Source: Dama dama
Taxonomy: Eukaryota > Chordata > Mammalia > Artiodactyla > Cervidae
Length of the DNA: 64,000 nt
Assembly (NCBI RefSeq): GCF_033118175.1
Contig: NC_083698.1
Span: forward strand, 47,967,501 to 48,031,500
Direction: 5' to 3'
Made by a program: the position numbers and the translations under genes. Below are positions 22,495 through 34,177 of this stretch, piece after piece. The first letter of the stretch is position 1. Every line of letters starts with the position of its first letter. The notes below the pieces were generated by a model. It made no database searches, had not been told where the DNA came from, and saw only the letters and a program-made list of their open reading frames with translations.

Positions 22495-22645
22495 TAGAGA
22501 CTAGAGAACTAGAGAGGGCGTGGTAGGGGTGGGGAGCAGGGAGAGGAAGTGAGGAGGGAGGCCTCAGATGAAGGCACAGGAGGGAGAAAGATGGGAGAAG
22601 GGTGAAGAAGGAGGAGAGAGGACAAAAGGGAAGGAATTAGGAACA
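22495..22645. repeat. Purine-rich (GA) low-complexity tract
   Basis: About 150 bp almost entirely of A and G on the plus strand, with motifs such as 'gggagaggaagtgaggaggg'. Long homopurine tracts can adopt triplex structure. Confidence 0.8.
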
Positions 22646-23569
22646 AGATACTTCTAAGTATTTTTCTCATACTTTTTCAAATAAACCCGTGTCTTATTTG
22701 ATAACTTTGAGGAGTTTTTTTTTTTTTTAACACGAGTTTCTTGTTTGGTTGGTTAATTTGCATTTTTGTGTGTTTATTGGTTTATTTTATTTCATTTAAA
22801 GAATTTTAAGAGTTTTTTTCATTCTGCGAGACTTTAAGAAGCATTCCCTGACACCCATTTAATGAGAGTCATTTATGTTCCACTATGCTTGCCCTTACTT
22901 CTGTCACAGCACTTATGACTTCATTTGTTTATCATGTCAGTTGTCACCAGAAGGGCAAGGACTGGTCTGTTGTTTTTGTTTGTTTGGTTTTTGTTTTTAA
23001 TGACATGCATTTGCCAGAAAATAAACTTTTCTATAAACCAGAATCCTGCACATGAAAATTCTTAGTACACAATATTATATATCAAGAATGTAAGGAAAGT
23101 ACAAAAATATGAGAGTATTTCTTATACAAAAATATGAGAGCAATTCTACTTCTTAAGAACATGTGGGCATAAATATGGCTCATTAAAGGATGTGCTCAAA
23201 TGATTTCCCTTTGATTCTCCCTTTGAAACACTCCCTAATTGATCACACATTTGCTGAACCACTCGGCTAGATAGTTAATACTTAGAAACTGGGGAATTTT
23301 TTAAGAGTTAGCAGAACATCTGGAAGCTGTGAAAATTGTGATTTTGAATGAATTTCTAACTATACATTCTTTTTGCTTTGCTCAAAAGTGTTTGTTCCCA
23401 TATTGTCACAGTTGTCTCCAATTTCTACCAAACCTGAACATCACAAAATTTTACCCATAGCACTCTTACTCCCCACAGAAACTTAGAAACTTAAATGTTG
23501 GTCTTTCCTGCTTGTCTCGAGCCTATGTCTGAGTCCTGGAATTTATTAGTTTCTCCTGCAAACTATTTA
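22646..23569. other. Unassigned interval
   Basis: Contains T-rich and GTTT-rich simple stretches near 22710-22800 and 22965-23000. No gene or family recognised. Confidence 0.4.
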
Positions 23570-23905
23570 TATGGAATGGTAAACAATAGGGTCCTACTGT
23601 ATTATACAGGGAATTATATTCAACATCCTGTGATAAACCATGATGGAAAAGAGTATGAACAAGAATGTATATATATATATATATATTTTTATATAATATA
23701 TATTTTAATATATTTATATTTATATATTTATTTATATATTTTATATTTATTAAATTTATATATTTAATATGTAAATATATAAATAATATATAAATATAGA
23801 ATTATAATATATATTTCTATATATATATATTACTGAATCACTTGCTGTATAGCAGAAATTAACACAATGTTGGAAATCAATTGTGCTTAAATAAAATAAA
23901 TTTTA
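23570..23905 (+). mobile_element. L1 3' end with AT-microsatellite expansion
   Basis: 'tatttatatggaatggtaaa', 'aatagggtcctactgta', 'tgataaaccatgatggaaaa' and, after the AT tract, 'ttgctgtatagcagaaatta' and 'acacaatgttggaaatc' follow the 3' end of an old L1 in order. The AT tract 23668-23830 separates the two parts. Confidence 0.85.
23668..23830. repeat. AT-only tract, (TA)n
   Basis: About 160 bp with almost no G or C: (TA)n followed by degenerate TATTTATA units. It arose inside the 'tatatatata' region of the host L1 3' UTR. Confidence 0.93.
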
Positions 23906-24049
23906 AAGAAGCAAAGAGAGTAGCAACAGAAAAGTTTCAGAAGCAAGAAATCTCTGCTAGGGGCATTGGCTACGCTTGGCTGTGGCTGGCCCTTAAAGCA
24001 GTAGGATTGAGTGTTGCAGCAGCACTTATCAAATCTGTGTTGAATGAAG

Positions 24050-24232
24050 GAATAGAGAGAAATGAGGCTGGCAAGACAAGGAGGAACAAAATATTAAGAA
24101 ACCTTTTAAGTTATGCTAAAGAGTTTGGACTTCATCTTGACAATTTGGGGAGTCCATTGAAAAGAATGGTAGGCTGAGGGGAGCTGGAATAGGAAAGAGG
24201 TATGATCAGGCTTTTATTTTAAATTTCCTGTT
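24050..24232 (-). repeat. L2 LINE fragment
   Basis: 'gagtttggacttcatcttg', 'ggggagtccattgaaaagaa' and 'ggtatgatcaggc' follow the reverse of the L2 ORF2 C-terminal region. The 98-codon plus frame at 23881-24177 overlaps L1 and L2 sequence and is not a gene. Confidence 0.6.
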
Positions 24233-24304
24233 TTGATGTTACCATCAATAATTATATGGGTACGAGTAGGGGCAGGGAGCCCATAAATGAGGTTCTGGCT
24301 GTAA

Positions 24305-24470
24305 TCTAGATCTTAGTAACCCAAAATGTGGTCCTGGAAAAACAGCATCATCTGTATCAGCCGGAAGCTCATTGGAAATGTAGAAGAAGGTCACAGCAAA
24401 ACTTCTGAGTTAGATTTCACATTTTGATAAGTTTAGCAAGTGATTTGAGTTTGTATTAAAGTTTCAGCTA
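24305..24470. repeat. MER5-type hAT DNA transposon relic
   Basis: 'aaatgtggtcctggaaaaac', 'agcatcatctgtatcag' and 'gctcattggaaatgtag' match one half of MER5 elements. The other terminus is degraded. Confidence 0.6.
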
Positions 24471-25261
24471 CACCAATGTAGACTTTATTATGTTCGTGGT
24501 AGCCAGGCTAAGAAAAAAAGGGAATATTTGAGAGGTATTTCACTGAAACAGTCCTTTAGACGTTGTGAATTAATGAATGAGAGGGAGGAGAGCTGGGTAG
24601 ATGTGTCTCTAAGTGAAGAAAAGGTTTAGGGAAAGATCTGGTATTGATCTCTTGGGCCTGTACTTTAAAAAATTGATTTGTAATTATTCACAGAAGTAAT
24701 AAAATTGTTACATGGCTAATCTCTGCTCTGAAAACTATAGCCAGGGGAATGCTTAGAATTATAACATAGGAAATATCATGGAGTTAAAAGGCTCTATAGC
24801 TAGCACTTTTTAGATTACATCCTACCTCAAAGTTTCTCTTTATGACAACCTATCAGCCTGAGACAATACTTTGTTTTAGTTCAATTTAGCACGAGTCTAG
24901 CAGATCAGAGGTGGAGAGGGAAAGGAGGTTACAAGAGAGAGAGAAACACACACGGAGCCAAATAGAGAGTCCAAATCCTCCCCCCACAAAAAACTTCATG
25001 GAAGTACTAGCATTTGAGTTGGATATTGAAAGAAGAACCTGATTTGACTAAGTAGAGATAAGATAAATGGAAGTGAACACAGAGATCTGTTTGTCATCAG
25101 CAGGTGAACAGTGTATGAACAGAACAGACTGGTTAAGTTGGGGCACTGGGAGTGTAGGAAATAAGGCTGAAAACATAAATATTGATCAAGGTGTGGCAGA
25201 ACTTAAGAGCCAAGCTAAGGAGCATGGTTTGACTTAGCTGGGAATGGGAAGCTATGAGAGG
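24471..25261. other. Unassigned interval
   Basis: Nothing assigned; faint L2-like text ('gaacagaacagactgg', 'caaggtgtggcagaactt') near 25120-25240. Confidence 0.35.
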
Positions 25262-25440
25262 TGATTTTCAACTGTTGGCTACCATTGGAATCATCTGGGA
25301 AGTCTTAAAAACACCAGTACCTGAGCCCCATCCCCGTTAACTCTAATTCAGTTGTTCTGGATTGTAGCCAAAGCATCAGGATTTTTGAAAGCTTTCTCAT
25401 GTGATTCTAAGATCAGCCAAGCCTGAGAACTAGTGCACCA
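25262..25440. repeat. MER5A-type hAT relic
   Basis: Nearly complete: starts 'gtgattttcaactgttggct', has 'ggaatcatctgggaagt', 'cctgagccccatcccc' and 'aattcagttgttctgg', and ends 'gcctgagaactagtg'. Non-autonomous, without a transposase. Confidence 0.8.
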
Positions 25441-26095
25441 GGGCACTAAAGGACTTTGAAGAAAGTAGTGATATTACCAGGGACCAGTTTGTGCTCTCTT
25501 TGTGTCTCTGGGAAACCAGTACGTAGTTTACAGCAATCTGTTTCTGTTTGTTCGTGTTTTATAAAGCTGCACTCCTGAAGACCCATAGGACTGTTTGAAC
25601 AGGGAGCCGTGGGTGTCAATCCTGAATTCAATGAAACATGGTCTTCTCCTTTTGACCGTTTGAAGTTATGGCTTTAATATGATTGTTAAGGGAAAAAAAA
25701 ATTGCTGTGTTGCCTCTTCCCAGAAACCAGCTCTGCGTAGCTCTGAAATAAGTTTTTATTCGGTGTTCTTTATTCCACCCTTTATGTCTGCTCATGACAG
25801 AGAAATGGCAAGAATTGCCAGGTTTTAGAATGTATAATCTCCTCAGGTATTTTTTAAAAGTCAGTAGGAATCCCCACTTTTCCCTCGCCTACCTTCCCAT
25901 TTAGCCCTACATTCTAAGAAATGTGTTGTTTGTACTGAAGTATCCATGGCAGAGAAACCTCCTGTCATAAAATGTGTATATTCCTCATAGATTATCAATT
26001 GGAAATTTGATAATGAAAAGTTTTCATACTGAATTCTAGAACCATCAGTGTCACATTGGGTTATTCCAATAGTATTCTATACCAGTAGTATGAAG
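25441..26095. other. Unassigned interval
   Basis: No repeat or gene recognised. Confidence 0.4.
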
Positions 26096-26310
26096 GACTT
26101 ATTTTTTACCTTATGTATGTGCTTTATATACTTTCAACTACATTATCATATTTACTATTCAACAACTCCACAAGGCAGGTCTTATCCCCATTTCACAGAT
26201 GAGAAGAATGAGATTTAGAGGGATTTTGAAGTGACTTGTGCAAGGTCATAGAGCTAGTAGATGGCAGAATGAAATTAGAGTGTAGCACAGTTATTCTGCT
26301 TCCCTTTGTG
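26096..26310 (-). repeat. MIR SINE
   Basis: Well-preserved MIR in reverse: 'cttatccccatttcacagat', 'gagaagaatgagatttagag', 'cttgtgcaaggtcatagagc' and 'tagtagatggcagaatg' are the classic core. Confidence 0.85.
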
Positions 26311-26744
26311 TTCCTCATATTATTCATATTTTATGTTTTAAGGAGTTGGCACATGTCTAAGGAGTTTCCTTCTGTTACATCAGTCTCAGGAATTTAGGAC
26401 ACTTAAACATTCCTGTTTCTTTTAATATATTTTTAGATTATATTAAACCCTTTAAAAATTTCATATACATTTTCAACACATGTGCCTTGTAACTAATGAG
26501 ATAGGTTAATTTGCTATGTTTGACAAATCCTTGACTTATATTTATTTCTTAAATCTCAGAGGGTACCTTGTATTTACTATATACTAAATTTTCTGGGAGT
26601 CCATTCATTTTGCAGTTTTCATTCCTATCACTTTTTAGCCTCTAGCTTTCAGACTGATCTTTTTGAATCTACAACTACACCTTTTCTTATGCCATTCCAT
26701 TATTCTGATTTATCATATTGGATCTCCTAATGGTTTATTTTACA
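26311..26744. other. Unassigned interval
   Basis: AT-rich; nothing recognised. Confidence 0.4.
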
Positions 26745-26935
26745 AAACACATTTTGAGAATCTGTTATGTGTCAAGAACTTTGGGAGTACAATGATCAGT
26801 ATGATTGCAAGGTTTTTTTTTTTCCCAAATTGACCCTCAGTTTATGGAGGTCAATGACAAGTGCCTGATGAAGTTCAGGAGAGGCTACAGTGTTCTGTGT
26901 ATGAGGTGTTGATAAGGTTTTATGTCCAGTATTCA
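26745..26935 (-). repeat. L2-like 3'-end fragment
   Basis: 'ttgagaatctgttatgtgtc' and 'aactttgggagtacaatgat' resemble the reversed L2 3' end. Divergence is high, and a T-run lies in the middle. Confidence 0.45.
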
Positions 26936-27999
26936 TCCTGACTATACCCATTTCTTGACCTTATTGGTTGTCACATTGTATAGCTTCAATAAATAGACTC
27001 CAATGCACTTTAGATAATTTCTTATATGAAATAAACAGATCAAACCTATTGTAAATCTTACTTATAAATCTGACAAGTTTAATTTTTATTTGTTCTTTAA
27101 TGAATATTTATTTTTCCATATTAAAACAATTTGTCATTGTATCTGCTGACATAGCCTTGTTATATCTTACTTGGGATTTATCTCCATCTGCATAGAATTC
27201 AGTTGTCTACAATATGGCACTGTACTCTCACTTCCAAATCATAACCATTTGCAAAACATTCAGTAAGACAGATCTCAGCACTAGTATTCTTCATGTATCA
27301 GTTTTGCTGAGTGGGCACTGAGATTTCTGTGCCGGATAAAATATGATTCAGAGTGACAGACGTTCAGGGAAAAAATTGTTTTAGGTTATAGTTAAACTAG
27401 AGAGTAGATTTGAGGTTTGCAAAAGTCACTGACTGACTAAAAATAACCATTACAATAAGTATTTACTAATTTTTAAGATAAATATAAATGAGTATCTCAA
27501 ATCTGTCATTGCTATATAAGATCTACCATTGCATTTTGGCATAGTGGAACCTTCCTACATTCTACAGGTCAGAGCTCCTGATGACAACAATTTAGAATCA
27601 GAATTTTGGCAAGAAACGTGGAAACCTTAAAGTTTCAAAAAAGTTTAGTAGAGTCTTTGATATTCAAGAAAATATTCCTTGAGATTCATTTCTGGTAATC
27701 AGAGTAATTTCACAAGTTGAACTGCAATTCAGAGGAGGTGCTATTATGCCTCGCACTCTAATCACAACTCCCTAAGTCACATCAGATTCACAGACTGCCA
27801 CTTCTCTAAGATTCTGATACTGAGGTTCTTTTACCGGTGCCAACTCTTCCAGGCTTCTGTCCTCTCTGAGCTTCTCTTTCATCCCAGCAGCCCACCCAGT
27901 CATTTAGCCCATCCCACACTGGCCCTGCCTATTGACTTCTTCTTAGTTTTCATGGTCAATCTTCATCCACAAGGTTCTCCCATCAATGTGGTATAGAGA
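26936..27999. other. Unassigned interval
   Basis: AT-rich; no coding signal or repeat recognised. Confidence 0.4.
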
Positions 28000-28385
28000 T
28001 ACTCAAAATCAGATTCTGACTTCCAGTCCTTAGTTCTGGTCCTAGTTTTGCCAATAATTACTATGAGATCTTACTTATTCCCTCATGAAGTAAGGTAAGG
28101 TTTCCCTGGTGGCTCAGATGGTAAAGAATCTGCCTGCAATGCAGGAGACCTGGGTTTGATCCCTGGAGTTGGGAAGATCCCCTGGAGAAGGGAATGGCAA
28201 CCCACTCCAGTATTCTTGCCTGGAGGATTCCATGGACAGAGGAGACTGGTGAGCTATGGGGTTCATGGGGTCACAAAGAGTCAGACACGACCAAGAGACT
28301 AACACACACATGAATGTATCACTGTCTCTTCATTGTGAAGTGAGAGTTGCATAAAATAGTCTGTATACTTCTTTTTAGCTCTAAA
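28000..28385 (+). repeat. MIR SINE split by a Bov-tA
   Basis: Left part 28000-28097 ('gttctggtcctagttttgcc', 'actatgagatcttactta') and right part 28313-28385 ('ctgtctcttcattgtgaagt', 'gagagttgcataaaatag') are the two halves of a MIR interrupted by the SINE at 28099-28312. Confidence 0.7.
28099..28312 (+). mobile_element. Bov-tA SINE inside a MIR
   Basis: Full-length: head 'ggtttccctggtggctcaga', body with 'ccactccagtattcttgcc', tail 'gagtcagacacgaccaagag', and AC-rich end. A short 'catgaa' match flanks it. Confidence 0.93.
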
Positions 28386-28908
28386 TATTTTGCTTTTCTG
28401 ATTAAGTACAGACAGAGTAAAGGGGAGTTACAATTGCAAAAGAAGTGTATATTCTACTAATTTTTGCAGCTTTTTAATTTTCAGTTTTAATGTAACTGTA
28501 GTGGCTGAATTAAGTCTCTCTTCCAACTTTCCCTAGCATTCATCTGATTGGATGTATTGATGAATGACAGGAAAGTTAGTAAAGAGAAGTTTAAAGTTTA
28601 GCATATTAGGGAATTGCTTTATTATATCAGTTAATAATGTGGATGTAAGTAACATCCTGCATGAGAAAATGTAGAATGTTTTCAGCAAATCTTAATTCAG
28701 GTTAAATTTAAATATACACATTGCATGAAATTGGGGAATCATCCTTGATGAAGGGCTGTGACACCTTGATCCAGCTTAACTAGCCAGCTCATCCCCCAGT
28801 TGTGCTATAAACATTGCTACCTCTTTGACCACTAAAATGCTTTCTCTTCTCCTTTTTTCCACTAGTTTAATGTTCTGACTAATCTTCAAGACCTCTCTTG
28901 AGTTCTAG
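28386..28908. other. Unassigned interval
   Basis: Nothing recognised. Confidence 0.4.
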
Positions 28909-29326
28909 TTGTTTTGCTGTTGTTATTCAGTCACTAAATTATGTCCAACTCTTTGTGACCCCATGGACTGGAGCACGCCAGGCTTCCCTGTCCTTCACCA
29001 TCTTCCTGAGTTTGCTCAAACTCAAGTCCATTGAGTTGATGACACCATCCAGCCATCTCAGTCTCTGTCACCCCCTTCTCCTCCTGCCCTCAATCTTTCC
29101 CAGCATCAGGGTCTTTTCCAATGAGTAAGCATTTTCCTTCAGGTGGCAAAAGTATTGGAGCTTCAGTATCACTTCTTCCAATGAATATTCAGGATTGATT
29201 TCCTTTAGGATTGACTGGTTTGATCTCTTTGCTGTCCAAGGGACTCTCAAGAATCTTCTCCAGCACCACAGTTTGAAAGCATCAATTCTTCAGCATCAAT
29301 TCTTCTTTATGGTCCACCTCTCATAT
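28909..29326 (-). mobile_element. BovB LINE 3' fragment
   Basis: Reverse BovB from its 3' tail ('tattcagtcactaaattatg', 'caactctttgtgaccccatg') into the ORF2 C-terminal region, ending near 'atggtccacctctcatatt'. A 13-bp direct repeat 'gcatcaattcttc' at 29278-29306 is an internal duplication. Confidence 0.92.
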
Positions 29327-29814
29327 TTTGGAAGAGATTATTTTCTGGCATCCCAAGCCCAGAATAGCCTCTTGTTCCTTTGAATTTCAAGAACACAATT
29401 TTCTACTCCAATTATTTTGTTATCATTTATTTTTATTTATTGCTAGATGAATGTATCCTGTCTTTCCAACTAGATTTTAAGTTTATTGTAGAGGACCATG
29501 TCATGGCACTTTTCTCTTCTCAAAATCTGGCTCAGTGCCCAGCACAAAACATCACCCAACAAAAGCTTATTGGTGGTAATAGCAAATAATTCCATGAAAA
29601 TCACTTAAATATTCTTGACAGCATATTATTTAAAAGATATATTGCCTGCCTCTCCTTTGACAAGAACATCATATCTTCATTCATAATGAAACTAGCCTTG
29701 TGGCCCCAAACACCAACTAATGGATAAGCAGAAGCTGAGTTGATTGAAGGTTTGCTGTGGACATGAACGTGTTTAGTAACTGTCTAAATGATTGTCTTCA
29801 TCCTTCCAGTCTGT
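29327..29814. other. Unassigned interval
   Basis: Faint L2-like text ('ttccaactagattttaagtt', 'ctcagtgcccagcacaaaac') near 29460-29570 may be an L2 3' end in plus orientation. No gene. Confidence 0.4.
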
Positions 29815-30136
29815 TAAAATACCACAGACTGTGTAGCTTATAAATAGCAGAAAATTATTTCTCACAGTTCTGGAGGCTAGAAGTCCAAGACTGGCATGCC
29901 AACAAGGTCTGGGGAGGGCTGTCTTCCAGGCTGCAGACTGCTGCCCTTTCACTGTGCTGTCCCATGGCACAAGGGGCTAGGGATCTATTATAAGACACTA
30001 ATTCTATTAATAAACGCTCTACCTTTGTAACCTGATCACCTCTCAAAGGCCCCCACCTCCTAATGCTATCAACTTTGGGAGTTAGGATTTCAACATACGA
30101 ACTTGGGAGGAACACAAATGTTCAGGCCATAGCAAT
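29815..30136 (-). repeat. MaLR LTR, MSTA/MSTB type
   Basis: On the minus strand: 'ttgctatggcctgaacattt' at the start (30136), then 'gttgaaatcctaactccc', 'gcctttgagaggtgatcagg', 'cttggacttctagcctccag', 'aactgtgagaaataatttt' and 'ctacacagtctgtggtattt'. This is the full order of an MST LTR. No internal MaLR sequence is present, so it is a solo LTR. Confidence 0.85.
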
Positions 30137-30264
30137 GGCCAACACTGATAAGCTAGTAGATATCACAGAACTTTTGTGTGGTTTTTAATCCTGGAGGTAT
30201 TACACATTACCAAGACCCCTAACTGTATATCTGTCTCTGTGATTAAAAAGAAAATACAGAAGAA

Positions 30265-30385
30265 TTATAGCTTATGTTGCTCAAGATTGCACAGCTAATA
30301 AGAGAGAGAGCTGGGATTTGAACTTCGCCTAAGTTCAAGCGAAGAGACACCTGACTCCTGAGTATAAAGCTAATATGCCATGAAA
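30265..30385 (-). repeat. MIR fragment
   Basis: 'gctcaagattgcacagctaa', 'gagctgggatttgaactt' and 'cacctgactcctgagta' form the reversed MIR core. Confidence 0.75.
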
Positions 30386-31051
30386 TAAGTTGGTTCTCTA
30401 TATTCTATAATGACTAGCTAGATATGAATGAGTGAAACGTGTTTTAATTAAAGACATTTGAGTATTTGGTGGCTTTTCCAAATGAGAATGAATGCCACAT
30501 GAGAGCTAGAAAACCCTTGTGAGGAAGTGCATTCTGCCAGCTCAAGGTCAGCCTGTGATACTCAGTTCCTTTCCAGTCTTTAAGTTATTTTCCATTAGCG
30601 TGAAAGCAGAAGCAGGAGCCTGGCTGAAGTGAAGAAGGCCTTTCATCTTCCAAGGCAGGGGGACCACTTGGGAAGGCTGGCTGATGAGAGCTGCGGGGGA
30701 GCTGAGCCATTTTAAAAACACATGAAAGTAAGAGCTTAAAGAAAGAATTTTTATGAGGATGGCAAAGTTGAGGGTGTATGCTTATGCACGCATGCAGGAA
30801 ACGTGGGTTAAAACTGATCAGTGATTAAAATTCCTTAGACCTTTAAAATGCAAATGATTTGAAAAATGCCATGTTTTTGAAAAGTAAGCACTCTCATTTA
30901 TGGGAGCTACACCATGGTACTTAGTTCTAGATAGTATCTCAAGCTGAAATCCACTAGATAAAACTATTGCCTACTGGAGCTTGGGAAAGAATTCCATTGA
31001 TTTCTCACCCCTACCTTTTTGTCCTTAAAAAGTGATGGGGCAACTAAAATT
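30386..31051. other. Unassigned interval
   Basis: Repeat-free and less AT-rich around 30500-30720; no coding frame. It could belong to the same conserved neighbourhood as 31240-31720, but this is a guess. Confidence 0.35.
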
Positions 31052-31215
31052 TTCCTTTTTTTTTTTTAAATTGTAGGAAAATTGTTTTGCAATGCTGTGT
31101 TGGTTTGTGCTGTACAACAACAACGCAAAGGAGTCCTAATTATACATATTCCCTCCTTCTTGAGCCTCCCTCCCCTCCCCCATCCCATCCCTCAAGGCCA
31201 TCACAGAGCCTAAAC
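31052..31215 (-). mobile_element. L1 3'-end stub
   Basis: T-run, then 'aaattgtaggaaaattgttt', 'gcaatgctgtgttggtttgt' and 'ccctccttcttgagcctccc', the reversed 3' UTR of an artiodactyl L1. Confidence 0.8.
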
Positions 31216-31239
31216 TTTTCTTCTCTCACCCTTTGTGCC

Positions 31240-31720
31240 AAAATGGCGCAAATGCCCCAGTGAAAATTTCGAAGCCAGTGTCACAGCAGTAAATTCCAAT
31301 TCACTGTCCTGGTTTTTTGGAGATTGAAGTCAGGCGCACATATTTTCAATGACACCCATGTTTCCTTTGTCCTTCTCAAGTCCATGCTTCTGCTTTCTCT
31401 CACTAACACATGCTGCCAGCCAGGTTCTTCAACATGAATAGTGCTGATTCCGATTCTCTCACTGGGACCCTCTAATTACAAGGCTAAGTCTGAAGAGTCG
31501 CCTTATTTTGGCACTCAGGGTGGTGACGCAAGATTTAATTCTCTCCTCGGGCTATCTAATTAATGAAACGCTCTAATTTTTGTCAGGATACATTCAGCAG
31601 GGGTTTAAATAACTAGTTCTCAAAGAGCTCTATTTTGCTATTGTCAAAAGCTGTTCTGTAAATCTGCTAAAAATATCCCAGGATACAGTAAAGGGAATGC
31701 ACAGCTTCCTCCCCTTGTGA
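31240..31720. promoter_or_regulatory. Candidate conserved non-coding element
   Basis: A repeat-free block of about 480 bp with clustered homeodomain cores: 'ctctaattacaagg' (about 31471-31484), 'ctaattaatgaa' (about 31556-31567) and 'ctctaatttttg' (about 31572), plus a TAATT at about 31537. Composition is more even than the flanks. The density of TAAT cores is the only support; conservation was not tested. Confidence 0.25.
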
Positions 31721-32294
31721 GGATATGGTGAGTTCCTTTTACTTTTGACTGTTTTAAATATATGTCAAGAAGTGTGGGAGGAAGGAGGAATGAAATTTTT
31801 GGCACCAAAAAAATACAGGGCTCAAGTGACTAAAGATGTACCTTCCTTATCTACAGGGATGGGAGAAAAAGAGTTTAAAATTTCTGGGCTCATTCTTTCT
31901 TCTTTTTTTCTTTCTCTCCTTTATTAAGTCTGCATTTTCTACCAAAACAGATGAATTTCACTGCAAAACAAATTCGTTGGTGTTGTAATCTTCTAATAAA
32001 TTAAATAGAGAATTTTCCTTTTGTTTTTTTTTTTAAATTCCACCATGATGAACAATCAGGGATAAGAAATCCAATAGATTGGTGTGACAAGAAACAGAAA
32101 TTATACCTTAGATATCAAGAAATAGACCATTATTTTAAAAACATCTCCATAATGCAAAGATTCCCAAACCTCAGTTATGATCCACTTACAGACTGACATA
32201 CTCTGTAGAACTGCAGTGAAACAGTGTTTTGCATCTCTGGTTCACTGCAATGAAATTTGGCTCATGTGTCTTAGAAAAAAGTTATCTTAGGAAA
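31721..32294. other. Unassigned interval
   Basis: Nothing recognised. Confidence 0.4.
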
Positions 32295-33530
32295 AGAATT
32301 CATTAATTCTATGAGTATTTATGAAGCATTTTATATGTGCCAGACAGTGAAATTTGGCTCATGTATTCTTTTTATTTTATTTTCAAAAATTAATTTATTC
32401 ACTGAATATTTACTGAGCATTCTATGTAATAGATAATATTCCAAGTGCTCAGAAGCAGGAGGGAAAGAAAGGCAAAAATCTCTTTATAGAGTGCATGTTA
32501 TAGTTGGGGAGACAAACAGATAAATTGGCAAAATATACATTACATGAAATAGTGACAAGTGCTGAGGAGAAAATTAAAATAGGGGAGGGGGAATATGAAG
32601 TGTCCTGGGAAATGACAATTTTAGAGAGGGTGGCCAGAGAAGCTTTTGTTGAGGAGTTAGCATTTACTTAAAAACTGAAAAGAAGTGAATCTGATAAAGG
32701 GGGAAGTATGTTCCAGGCAGAGGGCCAGTGCAAAGGCCCTCTGAAGTAAGGGCACGTAGGCAGACTTGAGACACATGAAGGAGACCAATGTCTGGAGCGA
32801 AGTAAGAAGAGAGGAGGGCTTGATCATGGAGGGGTTTACACATCATTATGAGGACTTTTTCTTTTGTTCAGAATAAGGTGAGATTTTTGAGTAAAGGAAG
32901 ATTTAAGACAGAGGAACGACATGATCTAACAAGTTGTTAACAAGAGGCTCTGGGAGCTGTTCTGAGAGTAAGGTGAAGGAGAGGCAAAAAGAAAAGCAGG
33001 GACCCAGGTTAGAGATTGTTGCAGTGATCCCGATGAGAGATGATGATGCCTTGGACCAGGGTGGTATCAAGGAAAATAGGATGTAGACAAATTTTGGAGA
33101 TATTTTGGTGCTATAGATGACAGTATCTAACGGTGCCCAGAATGATATATGAGACGGAGAATCAAGATTGACTACAGCAACTAGAAGGATGAGGTTGCAT
33201 TTACAGAGATGGTCAGGAATGTGAAAGGAACAAGTTTAGGGAGAGATGTCAGCTCAGTTTTGGACATGTTTTGAACAAAGTTGAGAGGTTCCTGTAAGAC
33301 GGTTGAGTGAGATATCAAGTCTGATGTTCAGGGGAAAGTTTTGCTTCAGAGATAAATACATTATCTCCAAAAGGCATAGTGTTGGACAAGATCTCTAAGG
33401 GGATGAGTATGGCTGGAAAAGAGAGGACTAAGGACTGAGTCCTAGGGCACATCTACACTTTGACTTCAGGGGGATGAAGAGACACCAAAGAAAGAGACTC
33501 AAAAGTAGTGACTAAAGATGTAGGAGGAGA
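32295..33530 (-). repeat. L2 LINE, 3' half
   Basis: Reverse L2 from its 3' end ('ttatgaagcattttatatgt', 'gaatatttactgagcattct') through 'gtatgttccaggcagagggc', 'gtgcaaaggccctctgaag' and 'gccttggaccagggtggta' to the RT-coding region, where 'ggactgagtcctagggcac' is the complement of the 'VPQGS' part of the RT. Heavily mutated, no open frame. It continues at 34690-35420. Confidence 0.75.
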
Positions 33531-34177
33531 GACAGGCAAGTGTGGTGGGCTAACTAGGGTTCTCTGTGTAGAGGCCAAGATAGAATTAAACATACAAATA
33601 TTTTATTAGGGGAAATGCCTACCAGAGAAAGTGGAGGAGGGAGCTACATAAGGCTGGGACAGCTGACAGACTGCCGTGCTAGTCTGACCACAAGCGAAGT
33701 AGTTGTGGGGGAGTGGAGGTTGAACAGCTGTGGTTTAAAGTGGGTTCAGCAAGGCCACTGGGAAGTTCTCAAGTCAGAGGCAATTGTCCGAGTGGTGCTG
33801 CTTTCCTAGGAATGGTCCTGCCTTGATTTCCCCACCATAAGCAGCCATTTGGAGGCTTGGCCTCACACTGTACGATTATGACAAGGGATTTCATAGGCAA
33901 TAGCTGGGGGTCCTTGGTATTAATTAAGCTCCCTCTAGTTGGAGTTAATGTTTTCACACCCATCAAAGATGGTGACACAATTACTTCTGTGATAAACAAA
34001 CCTAAACCTTTGTGTCTTAAGCCGACCATTTATTACTGTACATCAAGGCTGTGTGAACTGACAGCTCAACTAGGTGGTTATTGCTTGATACCACTCATCC
34101 AGTTGCAATCAGATCTTAGCTGGATCTGCACTCATTGAAAGCTTGGCTGGACTGAAATGCCAAAATGGGCTCTATTT
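33531..34177. other. Unassigned insertion between L2 halves
   Basis: Separates the two L2 parts. 34020-34160 ('tcaaggctgtgtgaactgac', 'ttgcaatcagatcttagctg') reads like an old medium-reiteration repeat that I cannot name. Open frames up to 93 codons show no domain. Confidence 0.4.

Noticed and set aside
23881..24177. 98-codon plus-strand ORF
   Set aside because: It starts in an L1 tail and ends in an L2 relic; composite of repeats.
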